Source of the DNA: Gari tellinella
Lineage: Eukaryota; Mollusca; Bivalvia; Cardiida; Psammobiidae
Assembly: GCA_922989275.2 (NCBI GenBank)
Contig: OV277858.1
Coordinates: forward strand, 97,140,794-97,204,793
Direction: 5' to 3'
DNA: 64,000 nucleotides
Position numbers and translations under genes: made by a program. Every line of letters starts with the position of its first letter. The first letter of the stretch is position 1. The notes beneath the pieces were generated by a model, which saw only the letters and a program-made list of their open reading frames with translations, made no database searches and was not told where the DNA came from. Positions 51,675 through 60,257 of this stretch are shown here, piece after piece.

Positions 51675-52803
51675 TTGTTCACTGCCAAATGGCACCAAAA
51701 GGCGACATTGAAAAACAATTTGGATCCTGATCAGACGCCGCGCACCGCGGCGTCTGATCAGGATACAAACTGTTCGACAATCGTATCGATATTTCTTCAG
51801 TCAAAAATGCTTTAAGGGGGTAGGTGCACCTTGGTAAAGTAAATACCAAATTCTTCAAACTTTGCATACTGATAGTAAAATTAGTTTCTATGACAAAACT
51901 GGTGAAAAAAGTGGGGGTACCGGACCTTTCTTTTTCACAATTTGATATTTTTCAAGGCTACCCCCCTAAAATTGAAGCTTCATAAAAACTCCTACTTTTT
52001 TGTACTACGGTTTTTCAATCTTTATTTAAACAATCTATTTGTACCAAAAGTATCCTAATTTATATTACCATAGTAAGAATAAACCCTGAAAATAATGTTT
52101 TTTCAAGATCCAAAATAAAAATATTTGATTTCACCCGAAAGGAGTAAAATTTACCCCACCCATTTTTTTATAATGGGAGAATAAGGCACTTTGAAAATTG
52201 CCCTACAAATTGTAGCAAACTAAATACCAAATTTTTTATTTGTTGTTTTTAGCCTTTCAAACAAAAAGTTTTAGTGAAATAGCAAATAAAAACACAGGGT
52301 CCCGTATCTTTTAAAAAAGATATAGATCATTGTATCTAAAAAATCCATTTTTTCTCATTTTTTCAATTTTTGTGTACTTTTACCAAAAATATTTTTTTTC
52401 CAAAAAATTTCATTTTATCTATTGAGTTATCTATAATTTATACTAAAACTGTACTACCATGAAAATTTCATGCTTATATTCTGAGAAATTGAAATGAAAT
52501 CGGATGTAACAAAATACAACCTACCTATGAAAACAGTGTATGCTGTTAACTACGAATAGGACATAAAACTTAAAAAGTCCCTTCCGGAACGAAAATCCAA
52601 TTTTTTCCCGGGAAAATAGTGTTTTATTACTGTATGCATTCACCAAAAATGAATTCTTACCATTTTTTTGAAAACGAGTTCGTAAAATTTTTCGGAAATG
52701 TCATAATGCTCAAAAAGACAGGCCGACATCCTTAAATCAGGTTTTTCAAAATATTGCAGACGACACTATGAATGCAGACGATAATTTCGCGGTGAAAAAG
52801 TAA
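51675..52803 (-). mobile_element. MITE-D opened by insertion of element L
   Basis: GTTCACTGCCAAATGGCACC, core 1 (51714-51776, GGATCCTGATCAG..CGCGCACCGCGG) and TTCTTCAGTCAAAAATGC lie left of L. ATCAGGTTTTTCAAAATATT, GCAGACGACACTATG and GCGGTGAAAAAGTAA lie right of it. Confidence 0.75.
51812..52735 (+). mobile_element. Element L, copy 1 (916 bp) with TTAA target duplications
   Basis: TTAA at 51812-51815 and 52732-52735 flank a unit that starts GGGGGTAGGTGCACCTTGG and ends AAAAAGACAGGCCGACATCC. The ends GGGGGTAGG and (mirrored) GGATGTCGG agree at six of nine positions. No open frame of note; AT-rich with many A/T runs. Copy 2 is inverted at 60341-61258. Confidence 0.8.
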
Positions 52804-52832
52804 AAGCAGACTATAAAACCTGACATCAATGT

Positions 52833-52984
52833 ACACTTGGGAGACGGTATTCTTTCCCAACAAACGCGTTTATGTTAGAGAAGTTGTTTTCGTTGCAAAC
52901 AATTTAGTTTAAACACTATTCATTCCGATTTGTCATAATATAAAACGACCTATAAAGGTACAAAACAACGTCTTCTCCACAGTA
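52833..52984 (+). mobile_element. MITE-A, core deleted
   Basis: ACTTGGGAGACGGTATTCTT, TCCCAACAAACGCGTTTATG, then GTTGCAAACAATTTAG and the right end AACGTCTTCTCCACAGTA. Confidence 0.65.
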
Positions 52985-53084
52985 TCTGTAAAAGTTTTAA
53001 AAACATTACGTCCAGCCAATTTACCAGCTCAGCGGTATACTCAAGAGAGAAAGTGTATAAACTACTCAAGACAGCAATGAAACA

Positions 53085-53293
53085 TACAGTTAAACCTCTC
53101 TATTACGACCACTTAAACGAATGTTAATTAATTGTATAACAGATAGGAGACAGCTGAAAGCAAGGTGACAGTAAAACAGAAAGCTCCTTAGGAGCTTTTT
53201 GTTTTACTCTCACCTTGCTTTAAGCAGTCACCTGTCGTAAAAAAACTAATAACTAACATACGTGTGTGGTCGTAACAGAGAGGTTTAACTGTA
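53085..53293 (+). mobile_element. MITE-B, full length (209 bp)
   Basis: TACAGTTAAACCTCTCTATT to GAGAGGTTTAACTGTA, again with matched end changes. Core 2 folds around AGAAAGCTCCTTAGGAGCTT. Confidence 0.9.
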
Positions 53294-53413
53294 GTTGAAA
53301 GTAGCAAAAGAACATTTGACATTCAATTTGGTTTTTGTGTTTGGATGTTATAACCAAAACAACAGCGTGTATATCCAATTTGTCAATTTGATAAAATACT
53401 CGAGACTTCAGTA

Positions 53414-53444
53414 TACAGTGGGGGAAACGATATAATTTCCAGTT
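53414..53444 (-). repeat. MITE-A end cut at TTTAA by a MITE-D
   Basis: TACAGTGGGGGAAACGATAT, AATTTCCAGTTTAA, then D sequence starts. Confidence 0.6.
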
Positions 53445-53530
53445 TAACCCTTTCGCTGCCAAATAAATCGTGAGATATTTACCCCTTCACATCTTCATTG
53501 TCGTTTACTTCAATTTTGTTGTTTGCAGGA
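53443..53530 (+). repeat. MITE-D left half
   Basis: TTAACCCTTTCGCTGCCAAA, TTACCCCTTCACATC; then joined to family E sequence. Confidence 0.6.
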
Positions 53531-53760
53531 TTTGATCTTGATTCTATCTGTTTGCTACTCGTCATTTTATTTATTCTGTCAAAACGTCCACTCATACATA
53601 TTTGTAAATTGAGAAACAACAGCAGATGACAAGTTTAAGCAGACGATATTGCAGCCGCGAAATATTTAGACATAGCTGTCTTGTTTTGGGAACGGTGGCA
53701 AGCATTGTTGTTAGAATAAAATCTTTATTTGGAGGGGCGTTGTAGGGATGGAGCACTGTA
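53525..53760 (-). mobile_element. MITE-E right part
   Basis: ATCTTGATTCTATCTGTTTG, CAAAACGTCCACTCATACAT, TTAAGCAGACGATATTGCAG, end GTAGGGATGGAGCACTGTA. Confidence 0.65.
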
Positions 53761-53849
53761 AATTCATTGTTCCTTTGCTGACAATTTTTGTTTTACATTT
53801 TATGGAATTGAGATTTAGTTTTGTTTCGTATAAATGGTGGACAATAATG

Positions 53850-53995
53850 TACAGTACTCCCTCCATACAGCGCTCCTCCGATTAACGCGATTCCCTCCAA
53901 CTGCAAAAGTGTCTACTTAAAATTGCCGTCTGCTGTTTTTCTAAAAGTTACATATAAGTGGATAGTTTGACAGAAGAAGTATAACGATCAGACCC
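53850..53995 (+). mobile_element. MITE-E left part
   Basis: TACAGTACTCCCTCCATACA, AAAATTGCCGTCTGCTG, AGTTACATATAAGTGG. Lost beyond 53995, where tandem-type repeats begin. Confidence 0.6.
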
Positions 53996-54490
53996 TGCGT
54001 CAATGGAACAAATCATAGAAAACCTTGTTAACATTTTAGAGACCATATTTTGCACGTTATCTTTAAATGAATTAATTTGAATATAGCCTTGGATGTACTC
54101 TATGTCAGGTTTAGAGATGGGCCACCAGCGATCAAAACTAAGTCATTGGGTCAAATTATAAATTCTTTTGTTAACACTTTAGAGGATACACATCTCATGT
54201 AATCTTAATGAAAATTAGTTATAATGTATTCCTCAATAAAACCAAGATCTGCTTTGAACGTGATTTATGTCTGGTAAAAAACTAGGTCACTGGGTCAAAT
54301 CATAGAAAACCTTGTTAATACTCTAGAGGCTTCATATCTACTTGAATCTTAATGAAACTTGGTAAAATATTTGCCTCATTTAAAACTACATGTACTTCAA
54401 TGTTGAATGTGGCCAAAAGACTAGGTCATTAGTCAAAGTTTTACATTGTGTACTCGGGTGATCGCTTGGATGCCCTCTAGGCTCTTTTAT
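53995..54490 (+). repeat. Diverged tandem repeat of molluscan type
   Basis: Units contain AATCATAGAAAACCTTGTTA, TTTTAGAGACCATATT, AATGAAACTTGGTAAAAT and AACTAGGTCACTGGGTCAAA. About three units of roughly 150 bp, ending GATCGCTTGGATGCCCTCTA. This repeat type is familiar from many bivalve genomes (memory). Confidence 0.65.
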
Positions 54491-54509
54491 TTGTGCATTT
54501 TAAAGCCGC

Positions 54510-54608
54510 ATTGTGTTTTTGAGAAATCTGCATAAAACGGTTGTTTGGGGTCCCATTTGAACTACGTGGGACGTAATTCTTTCACAAAAACCGGTTTTAT
54601 CTAAGAAA
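54510..54608. repeat. Inverted repeat around a GTGGGAC centre
   Basis: GAAATCTGCATAAAACGGTT faces AACCGGTTTTATCTAAGAAA, with inner GGGTCCCA / TGGGAC. Confidence 0.5.
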
Positions 54609-54697
54609 TTCGCTTTTTAAATTTTATTTATAATATTTTGGTGCTGCACAAATTAAAAAGCCTCCCTTGTGAATGGAAAGAAGGACAACTCTGTAAA

Positions 54698-54886
54698 TAC
54701 AGGGCTCCAGATAACGGAAGTATTTCGAAAACTAAAATCTTTATTTCTGCTTTTAAACCCAATGTTGTCATACTCATTAAAATTGTCTCGAAGAGACGGA
54801 ACACCATAGCATTCGGTGCTGAAATGAGTGAGAAAATGTTAGATTAGTTCAGATTACTCTCGCTTACATCTATAGCTGGAGCACTG
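54698..54886. mobile_element. Palindromic element family M, worn copy
   Basis: TACAGGGCTCCAGATAACGG at the left, TAGCTGGAGCACTG at the right, and the TTGTCTCGAAGAGAC centre, as in 10808-11004. Confidence 0.65.
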
Positions 54887-54898
54887 AAAATGACCCGG

Positions 54899-55101
54899 TT
54901 AACCCTTATTCTGCTGCACAGACGTCTGCTTTGACATTGTCGTCTGCAAAATGTGTTCAGTTTAGATGTATGCATTGTTTTAATTAAACAAACCTTAAGA
55001 CGAGTGTCAAACAGTTTGGATCCAGATGAGACGCCGCGTTACGCGGCGTCTTTCTAGATTCAAATAGTTTGTAAACTCCGTAAAGTTAGCCACAGGGTTA
55101 A
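54899..55101 (+). mobile_element. MITE-G-like element, worn
   Basis: TTAACCCTTATTCTGCTG to TAGCCACAGGGTTAA. Arms with AGACGTCTGCTTTGACATTG. Core 1 is of the GATGAGACGCCGCGTTACGC type; its right arm has lost some bases. Confidence 0.7.
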
Positions 55102-55183
55102 TCACTATGAGATCGAATAACAACGTGTACATAAGTATTCACGGTGGGTAAACGATTAAAACAAACTACGGAGAATCTATACC

Positions 55184-55455
55184 TTGAGCTTGCTGAAAAT
55201 GACTGTTTCAGACTTGTCCGCTCTCTAACTCAAACATTTCTTTTTGGATCTTCACCAAATTTGCTACAAATGTTAATTAGTATAGAATCTAGGTCAGGTT
55301 AAATAACTAGCAAAATCGCAGAAGGCATGTCTGAGTTATTGCCCTTGAATAATTAAAAAATGACTGTTTCAGCATTTTCTGCTCTCTAACACAAACACTT
55401 TATATTGGATCTTCACCAAACTTGCTGACAACGTGTATTGGTATTAAATCTAGGT
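55184..55455 (-). repeat. Tandem array, about 1.7 units, inverted relative to the next array
   Basis: AAAATGACTGTTTCAG, GCTCTCTAAC.CAAAC, GGATCTTCACCAAA.TTGCT and AATCTAGGTCA recur at about 165-bp spacing. Confidence 0.7.
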
Positions 55456-55664
55456 CAAGGAAAAAATCGAACTTGAATGAAAATCCTTTAAGAGGTAAAG
55501 GAGAAATGGAGTGGTCATTTATTACTTAACTTATTACCAACACGGCTAAGATGAAGCACATGCAACCATGGACCAAATATTTGGCTAATAATAGAATAAA
55601 AACTGGTCCTTTTACAGAGTGGACAGGGCAAAAATAAGGATAAAATAGCAAAATTTTAGTCATT

Positions 55665-56450
55665 CAAGGGCAATAACTCCAACATGCCTTGTGCGATTTT
55701 GGTAGTTAAGATGATTGACCTAGATTTAATATTAATAAACATTTTCAACAAGTTTGGTGAATATCAGATAAAAATTGTATGTGTTAGAAAGCGAAACATG
55801 CTGAAACAGTCATTTTTTAATACATAAAGGGCAAAAACTCAGATACATGTATGCCACATGCGATTTTTGTAATAATCAAACTAGACCTAAATTTTATATA
55901 ATTAAACATTTTCAGCAAGTTTAGTGAATATCCGGTAAAAACTGTATGTGTTAGAGTGCAAAAATGACTAAACCAGTCATTTTATTTTAATAAACAGGCA
56001 ATAACTCAGATAAACCTTATGTGATTTTAGTAGTAATCACACTAAACCTTGATATTATATCAATAAACATTTTCAGCCAGTTTGGTGAAGATCAAATAAA
56101 ACGTATTTGTGTTAGAGAGCAAAAATTGCTGAAAACAGTTATTTTTTAATACATATAGGGCAAAAACTCAGATATTCCACATGCGATTTTAGTAATAATC
56201 AAACTAGACCTATATTTTATATGAATAAATATTTTCAGCATGTTTGGTGAATATCCGATAAAAGCTGTTTGTTTTAGAGTGCAAAAATGACTGAAAGAGT
56301 CATTTTTTATTAATTAACAGGCAAAAAACTCAAAAACAACTTATGCGATTTTAGTAGTAATCAAACTAAAATTTGATTTTATATCAATGAACATATTCAG
56401 CAAGTTTGTGGAAGATCGGATAAAAAATAGTTGAGTTAGAGAGCGGACAA
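55665..56450 (+). repeat. Tandem array, about five units of 155-165 bp
   Basis: Each unit has GGGCAA.AACTC, ATGCGATTTT.GTA.TAATCA, AACTAGACCT, AACATTTTCAGCAAGTTTG, GTGAA.ATC..ATAAAA and GTGTTAGAG.GCAAAA. It is the mirror of the array at 55184. The end near 56470 reads GATGGATGGACGGGCGGAGG. Confidence 0.75.
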
Positions 56451-56762
56451 AAAAGTGTGATAGTCTAACTGACTGATGGATGGACGGGCGGAGGTAGATA
56501 CGGTTGCCCCCAGTGAAGTTGAATTCGGCTGTATCACGTGATACTAAGCCGTGTGGTAATGTTTATGTCAGACGTTCTATTTTCGGTTTGTTATGATTTT
56601 AAATCGCCCTTTTTGGTGATTTAGGTCCGTCTTAATCATTTCATAGATCAGTTTGGCCCATAAGAATGTTCAAACATTATTATTAACCGTTATTGTATTT
56701 CAGGCATTAAGAAAAGGTCTGAAAACACAATGGGACTTTAAACCGGGAAGTGGAATATAAGT

Positions 56763-56832
56763 GCCAATCAGTAAGATCCAGATCAGACGCCGCATAACGC
56801 GGCGTCTGATCTGTATCAGAACCGTTTGCAGT
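56763..56832. repeat. Core 1 hairpin without a recognisable shell
   Basis: CAGTAAGATCCAGATCAGAC, GCCGCATAACGCGGC, GTCTGATCTGTATCAGAAC. Confidence 0.6.
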
Positions 56833-56861
56833 TGTTAGCGAAATCTGACTTTGAAAAGGTT

Positions 56862-57095
56862 TTACCCTTTCCCTCTCAATGACGCCTTAAAGCGCCTTTG
56901 CTAACAGTTTGGGTACTGATCGCGGCGACTGATCAGGGTCCAAACTGTATGACACTCTTATCGTTATTTATTAATTCATACAATCTTAAATCTAACTTTG
57001 AAACGTGTCTTGCAGACGGAAAATTCTGAAGCAGACGACAATAAAGCGGTGAAGGGGTAGACATCTCCCGAATAATTTGATCATGAAAGGGTTAA
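56862..57095 (-). mobile_element. MITE-D, near full length, worn left end
   Basis: TTTTACCCTTTCCCTCTC at the left; shortened core (GTACTGATCGCGGCGACTGA); right arm GCAGACGACAATAAAGCGG and end TGATCATGAAAGGGTTAA. Confidence 0.75.
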
Positions 57096-57118
57096 TTAAG
57101 TAAAATTTCTTTAGTTAT

Positions 57119-57368
57119 TACAGTGGAGAAAACGTTACTCTTTCCCAATAAACGCGTGTACGCTAAAACTACTATTTCCAATACAAACAGTTTGGAGCCA
57201 GATCAGACGCCGGGTAACCCGGCGTCTGATCAGGCTCCAAACTGTTTGCCACCAAGATAAACATGAAATATCAGAATTGTCCAAAAGTTGTTCTTTTCTA
57301 CGTTTTAGTGCTTTGCGTTTGCGTACGTTTGCGTTTAAACGGGAAAGAATAACAGATTCTCCACTGTA
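57119..57368 (+). mobile_element. MITE-A, young subfamily (250 bp)
   Basis: TACAGTGGAGAAAACGTTAC to CAGATTCTCCACTGTA, with intact core 1. A SINE inserted at its right terminus. Confidence 0.92.
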
Positions 57369-57373
57369 CTAAA

Positions 57374-57653
57374 GGGGGCCTCCGTGGCCTAGTGGTATAG
57401 TCACTGTGACTTACATCACTAAGCTCCTCACCGCTGTGAGTTCGAATCCCAGTAGGGTCGTTCGGATTTTTCATGTGGGGAAGCCTTCCAGCTGGCTTGC
57501 GGAAGGTCGGTGGTTCTACCCAGATGCCGATTTGTGCCTGAAACAGTGCATAAAGGGCTTCTGGGGTCTTCCTCCACCTATAATTAGCTGGACGTCGCGA
57601 TATGACTGAAATACTGTTGAAAGCGACGTAAAAACAAAACAAATCAAATCAAA
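57374..57653 (+). mobile_element. tRNA-derived SINE with molluscan central domain and clean target duplications
   Basis: The tRNA-like head has TGGCCTAGTGGTATAG (A box) and GAGTTCGAATCCC (B box, 57438). The body contains GGGGAAGCCTTCCAGCTGGC, TTGCGGAAGGTCGGTGGTTC and GGGGTCTTCCTCCACC, which I know from SINEs widespread in bivalves (V-SINE or MetaSINE type; not resolved here). The tail is AAACAAATCAAATCAAATC. The 14-bp TCCACTGTACTAAA flanks it at 57360-57373 and 57654-57667, marking LINE-mediated insertion. Confidence 0.88.
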
Positions 57654-57667
57654 TCCACTGTACTAAA

Positions 57668-58080
57668 AGAAAACATAACACTTCTGAGCATTCTCGTGAT
57701 ACCTCCATTTGTAAGTTGATATCATATCTTCAAAATTGGTTTCCGCTGTCTTGTTCAGGCTTTTTGGATGGAATGATGAGTTAGCACTGCCCTTACTAAT
57801 TGCATGTTTTTGTGGGAGAAAAATCGATATGACACCATGTTGGAAAAACGTTTTAGAATGTTATTTGCTTATTTATTCAAATGCCATCGAATTATTTTAC
57901 AGTTACTAAGGGAAATATTTACTTTCATGACGCCTGATCAGGAACTATTTGACATCAATATTTTCAATACAAAAATGCATGAATTTTACTTGACGATATT
58001 TCGTCTGCAAAAACAAGTTTAAATTTGAGAGTGGAAGGGTGTTTTAAGCGTCTTACAACTGTTTCAATGCAATATTTATA
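57668..58080. other. Unassigned stretch
   Basis: A 72-codon frame (57804-58022) has no recognisable motif. ATGACGCCTGATCAGGAACT at 57927 is a scrap of core 1. Confidence 0.3.
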
Positions 58081-58213
58081 AACTGCTATTTACCCTCTCA
58101 ATATCAAAATAGCGTCTTCATTGGTAGTGTCGTCTGCAAAAAACATATTTAAGGATTTTCTTTGACGGATAAAATATTCCCATATGTGTCAAACAGTTTT
58201 GGTCCTGATTAGT
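58081..58213 (+). repeat. MITE-D left half
   Basis: TTACCCTCTCAATATC, TGTCGTCTGCAAAAAAC, then the left arm of core 1 (CAAACAGTTTTGGTCCTG). Lost after CTCCGCGCAC. Confidence 0.5.
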
Positions 58214-58344
58214 CTCCGCGCACAAAAATTGTATATGTCAAAAGTACACATATCCTTATCATTCCGGTTTCCGATTAATTCCAAGTAAATGTTCGGCAAT
58301 TTGGAGTTTTTATGTAAGTAATAATGTACATGTTTCATAACATA

Positions 58345-58412
58345 AAAAAGAGTGCATACCCTGATCGTTAAAGATAACGCGCTAATCTGGGTCTACACTG
58401 TTTGCATAGGGC
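58345..58412. repeat. MITE-F-type core remnant
   Basis: GAGTGCATACCCTGATCG, TAACGCGCTAATCTGGGTCT, ACACTGTTTGC. Confidence 0.4.
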
Positions 58413-58543
58413 AAGTTAACTCTTTACATGTACACTGTTAGTGAGTGTCGCATACATTTATATGCGACACTAGCCTTCAATGGGAGAAAATAGTATAGAA
58501 ACTAATCAAAAGTAACCTTTGCTATCGGGTGACATACATGTAG

Positions 58544-58861
58544 TACATTGTTCCCTTCCTACAACGGCCCTTTGAACAACGATTCACTCTTTATACAATT
58601 GCTTGCCGCTGTTCCACAAGCAATACATTTTGTCTATCGCTTGCACTGTTGTAATATCGTGTGCTTGAAACTGTCTTTGTGTTTTTCTCAAAGTTAAATA
58701 TTGGGTATTTTGACAGAAAAACCTACAATGATGAATAACGCGGGGTCTGATTTGGATTCAAGCTGTTTACAAATGTAAGCCAATCCCCCTCCCTATAACA
58801 ACTTCCTACGAACAATACACACTATGTGTCTCCCATTAGTTGTTGATGCAGAGAGACTGTA
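58544..58861 (+). mobile_element. MITE-E, core half lost
   Basis: TACATTGTTCCCTTCCTACA to TGCAGAGAGACTGTA. Arms with TGTAATATCGTGTGCTTGAA. Only the right half of core 1 (CGCGGGGTCTGATTTGGATT) is kept. Confidence 0.75.
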
Positions 58862-58918
58862 GATCTACTGATTAATGTTATGATAGTTGTGCTTTATTGT
58901 CCAGCTGGCTCCGTCATC

Positions 58919-59132
58919 TTAACCCTTAGCCCGCCAAATAAATTGTCGTCTGCTATATTTCTCGTCTGCTTCAAGTTTCAAAGTGCTTCAAAGTTGCTCA
59001 AAATTGCTGAAAATGTTGTCCGAGTGTCAAACAGCTTGGATCCGGATGATACGCCGAGTTACTCGGCGTCTCATCCGGATCCAAGCTGTTTGCATATGGA
59101 GCTATAGTCGTGACTGGCAGGCTAAGGGTTAA
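58919..59132 (+). mobile_element. MITE-G, copy 2 (214 bp)
   Basis: TTAACCCTTAGCCCGCCAAA to GGCAGGCTAAGGGTTAA. It differs from 27733-27946 at only a few sites, including the stem GAGTTACTCGG versus GAGTTACACGG. Confidence 0.92.
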
Positions 59133-59354
59133 TAAACATATATGTCCTGTTTTAACATATATTCCCCCAGTAGAAAAAGAAATAATTCTCACCACTGTCG
59201 GTAGTGCTAATTTACTACTGTTGTCAATATGTGGACTTGTTTCCTGTAAATAAGAAGTGACACTGATATCAGACTAGTAGGTCTACTTTTGTCCGTGACC
59301 GACACCGTCAAATCATTGTCAGCTTTACTCTCCTTCCCAAGTTTTATCGTCTGC

Positions 59355-59560
59355 GTTAACCATATTTATTACCGTCAAACTATCGTCTGCATTGGCAGTG
59401 TCGTCTGCAATATTTTTAAAGTTAGTTTTAGGGTTGTTTTGACTGAAGAAATGTCGATACCAATGTGAAACAGTTTAGATCCTGATCAGACGCTGCATGA
59501 TTCTGCGTCTGATCAGGACCGAAGCTGTTTTCAAAGTAGCCTTTAGACACCGTTTGCAGT
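59355..59560 (+). mobile_element. MITE-D, ends worn
   Basis: GTTAACCATATTTATTACCG, GCAGTGTCGTCTGCAATATT; core 1 (59468-59531) of TAGATCCTGATCAGACGC type with a GCATGATTCTGC stem. Confidence 0.65.
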
Positions 59561-59591
59561 AAAATAGTGACGAATACCAAATGCGGTATAG

Positions 59592-59899
59592 TACAGCGCT
59601 CCATCTCTACAACGACACCAAATGGGACACACAAAAAGTGTGCGTTGTTCGGAGGGAGTCGTTATAGGGAGGGACATTTTCTACATTTGGAAACAGCTTT
59701 GTCACTCGTCATTAATATATTTTCTGTCAAAATGTCCATAATGTCACTTTGAGATGAACAGCAGACGGCAATTTTAAGCAGACGATATTGAAGCAATCAA
59801 AGCGATAGACATAATTGTCCTGTTTAGGGAACTGTGGTAAGGGTTGTTGCAAGGAGGGCGTCGTTGTTGGGAGGGTCGTTGTAGGGAGGGAGCACTGTA
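59592..59899 (-). mobile_element. MITE-E, core deleted
   Basis: TACAGCGCTCCATCTCTACA to TAGGGAGGGAGCACTGTA. Only GGAAACAGCTTTGTCACTCG remains at the place of core 1. Arms with TTAAGCAGACGATATTGAAG. Confidence 0.8.
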
Positions 59900-59968
59900 C
59901 TGATTTTCTAAACTTTGAGTTGGTGTTCTTTGCTTCACAGGCAATAATATCATTGTCAAATATTTTCA

Positions 59969-60030
59969 ACAACTTTATATCCATATCAGACGAGAAGTTA
60001 TTCGGCCTCTGATCTAGATACAAAATGTAT
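59969..60030. repeat. Core 1 remnant
   Basis: CATATCAGACGAGAAGTTAT, TCGGCCTCTGATCTAGATAC. Confidence 0.4.
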
Positions 60031-60257
60031 ATACATGTATTTTGCAGTGGAAAATAAGATGTTCAAATCCGATAAACGCGTTATGGTAAAAACCTGATGC
60101 CAATTGCAAACAGATTGGAGCCAGGTCCGATTTCGGGTTATATGGTGTCTGATCTAGCTTCAATCTATCTTCGACTCAGGTTGAAATGAATGGTTGATAT
60201 TTTCAAAAGGTTGTCATTGTCTCCATTTTATTGCATTGTGTTAGTGTTTAATTTTTT

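Noticed and set aside
15657..58022. Many short open frames with recurring peptides such as RRRVTRRLIRLQTVC and LEPDQTPGNPASDQAPNCLP
   Set aside because: They are translations of core 1 and MITE-A in different frames. Because the DNA is palindromic, both strands give similar peptides. No start context, no codon bias and no link to a domain.
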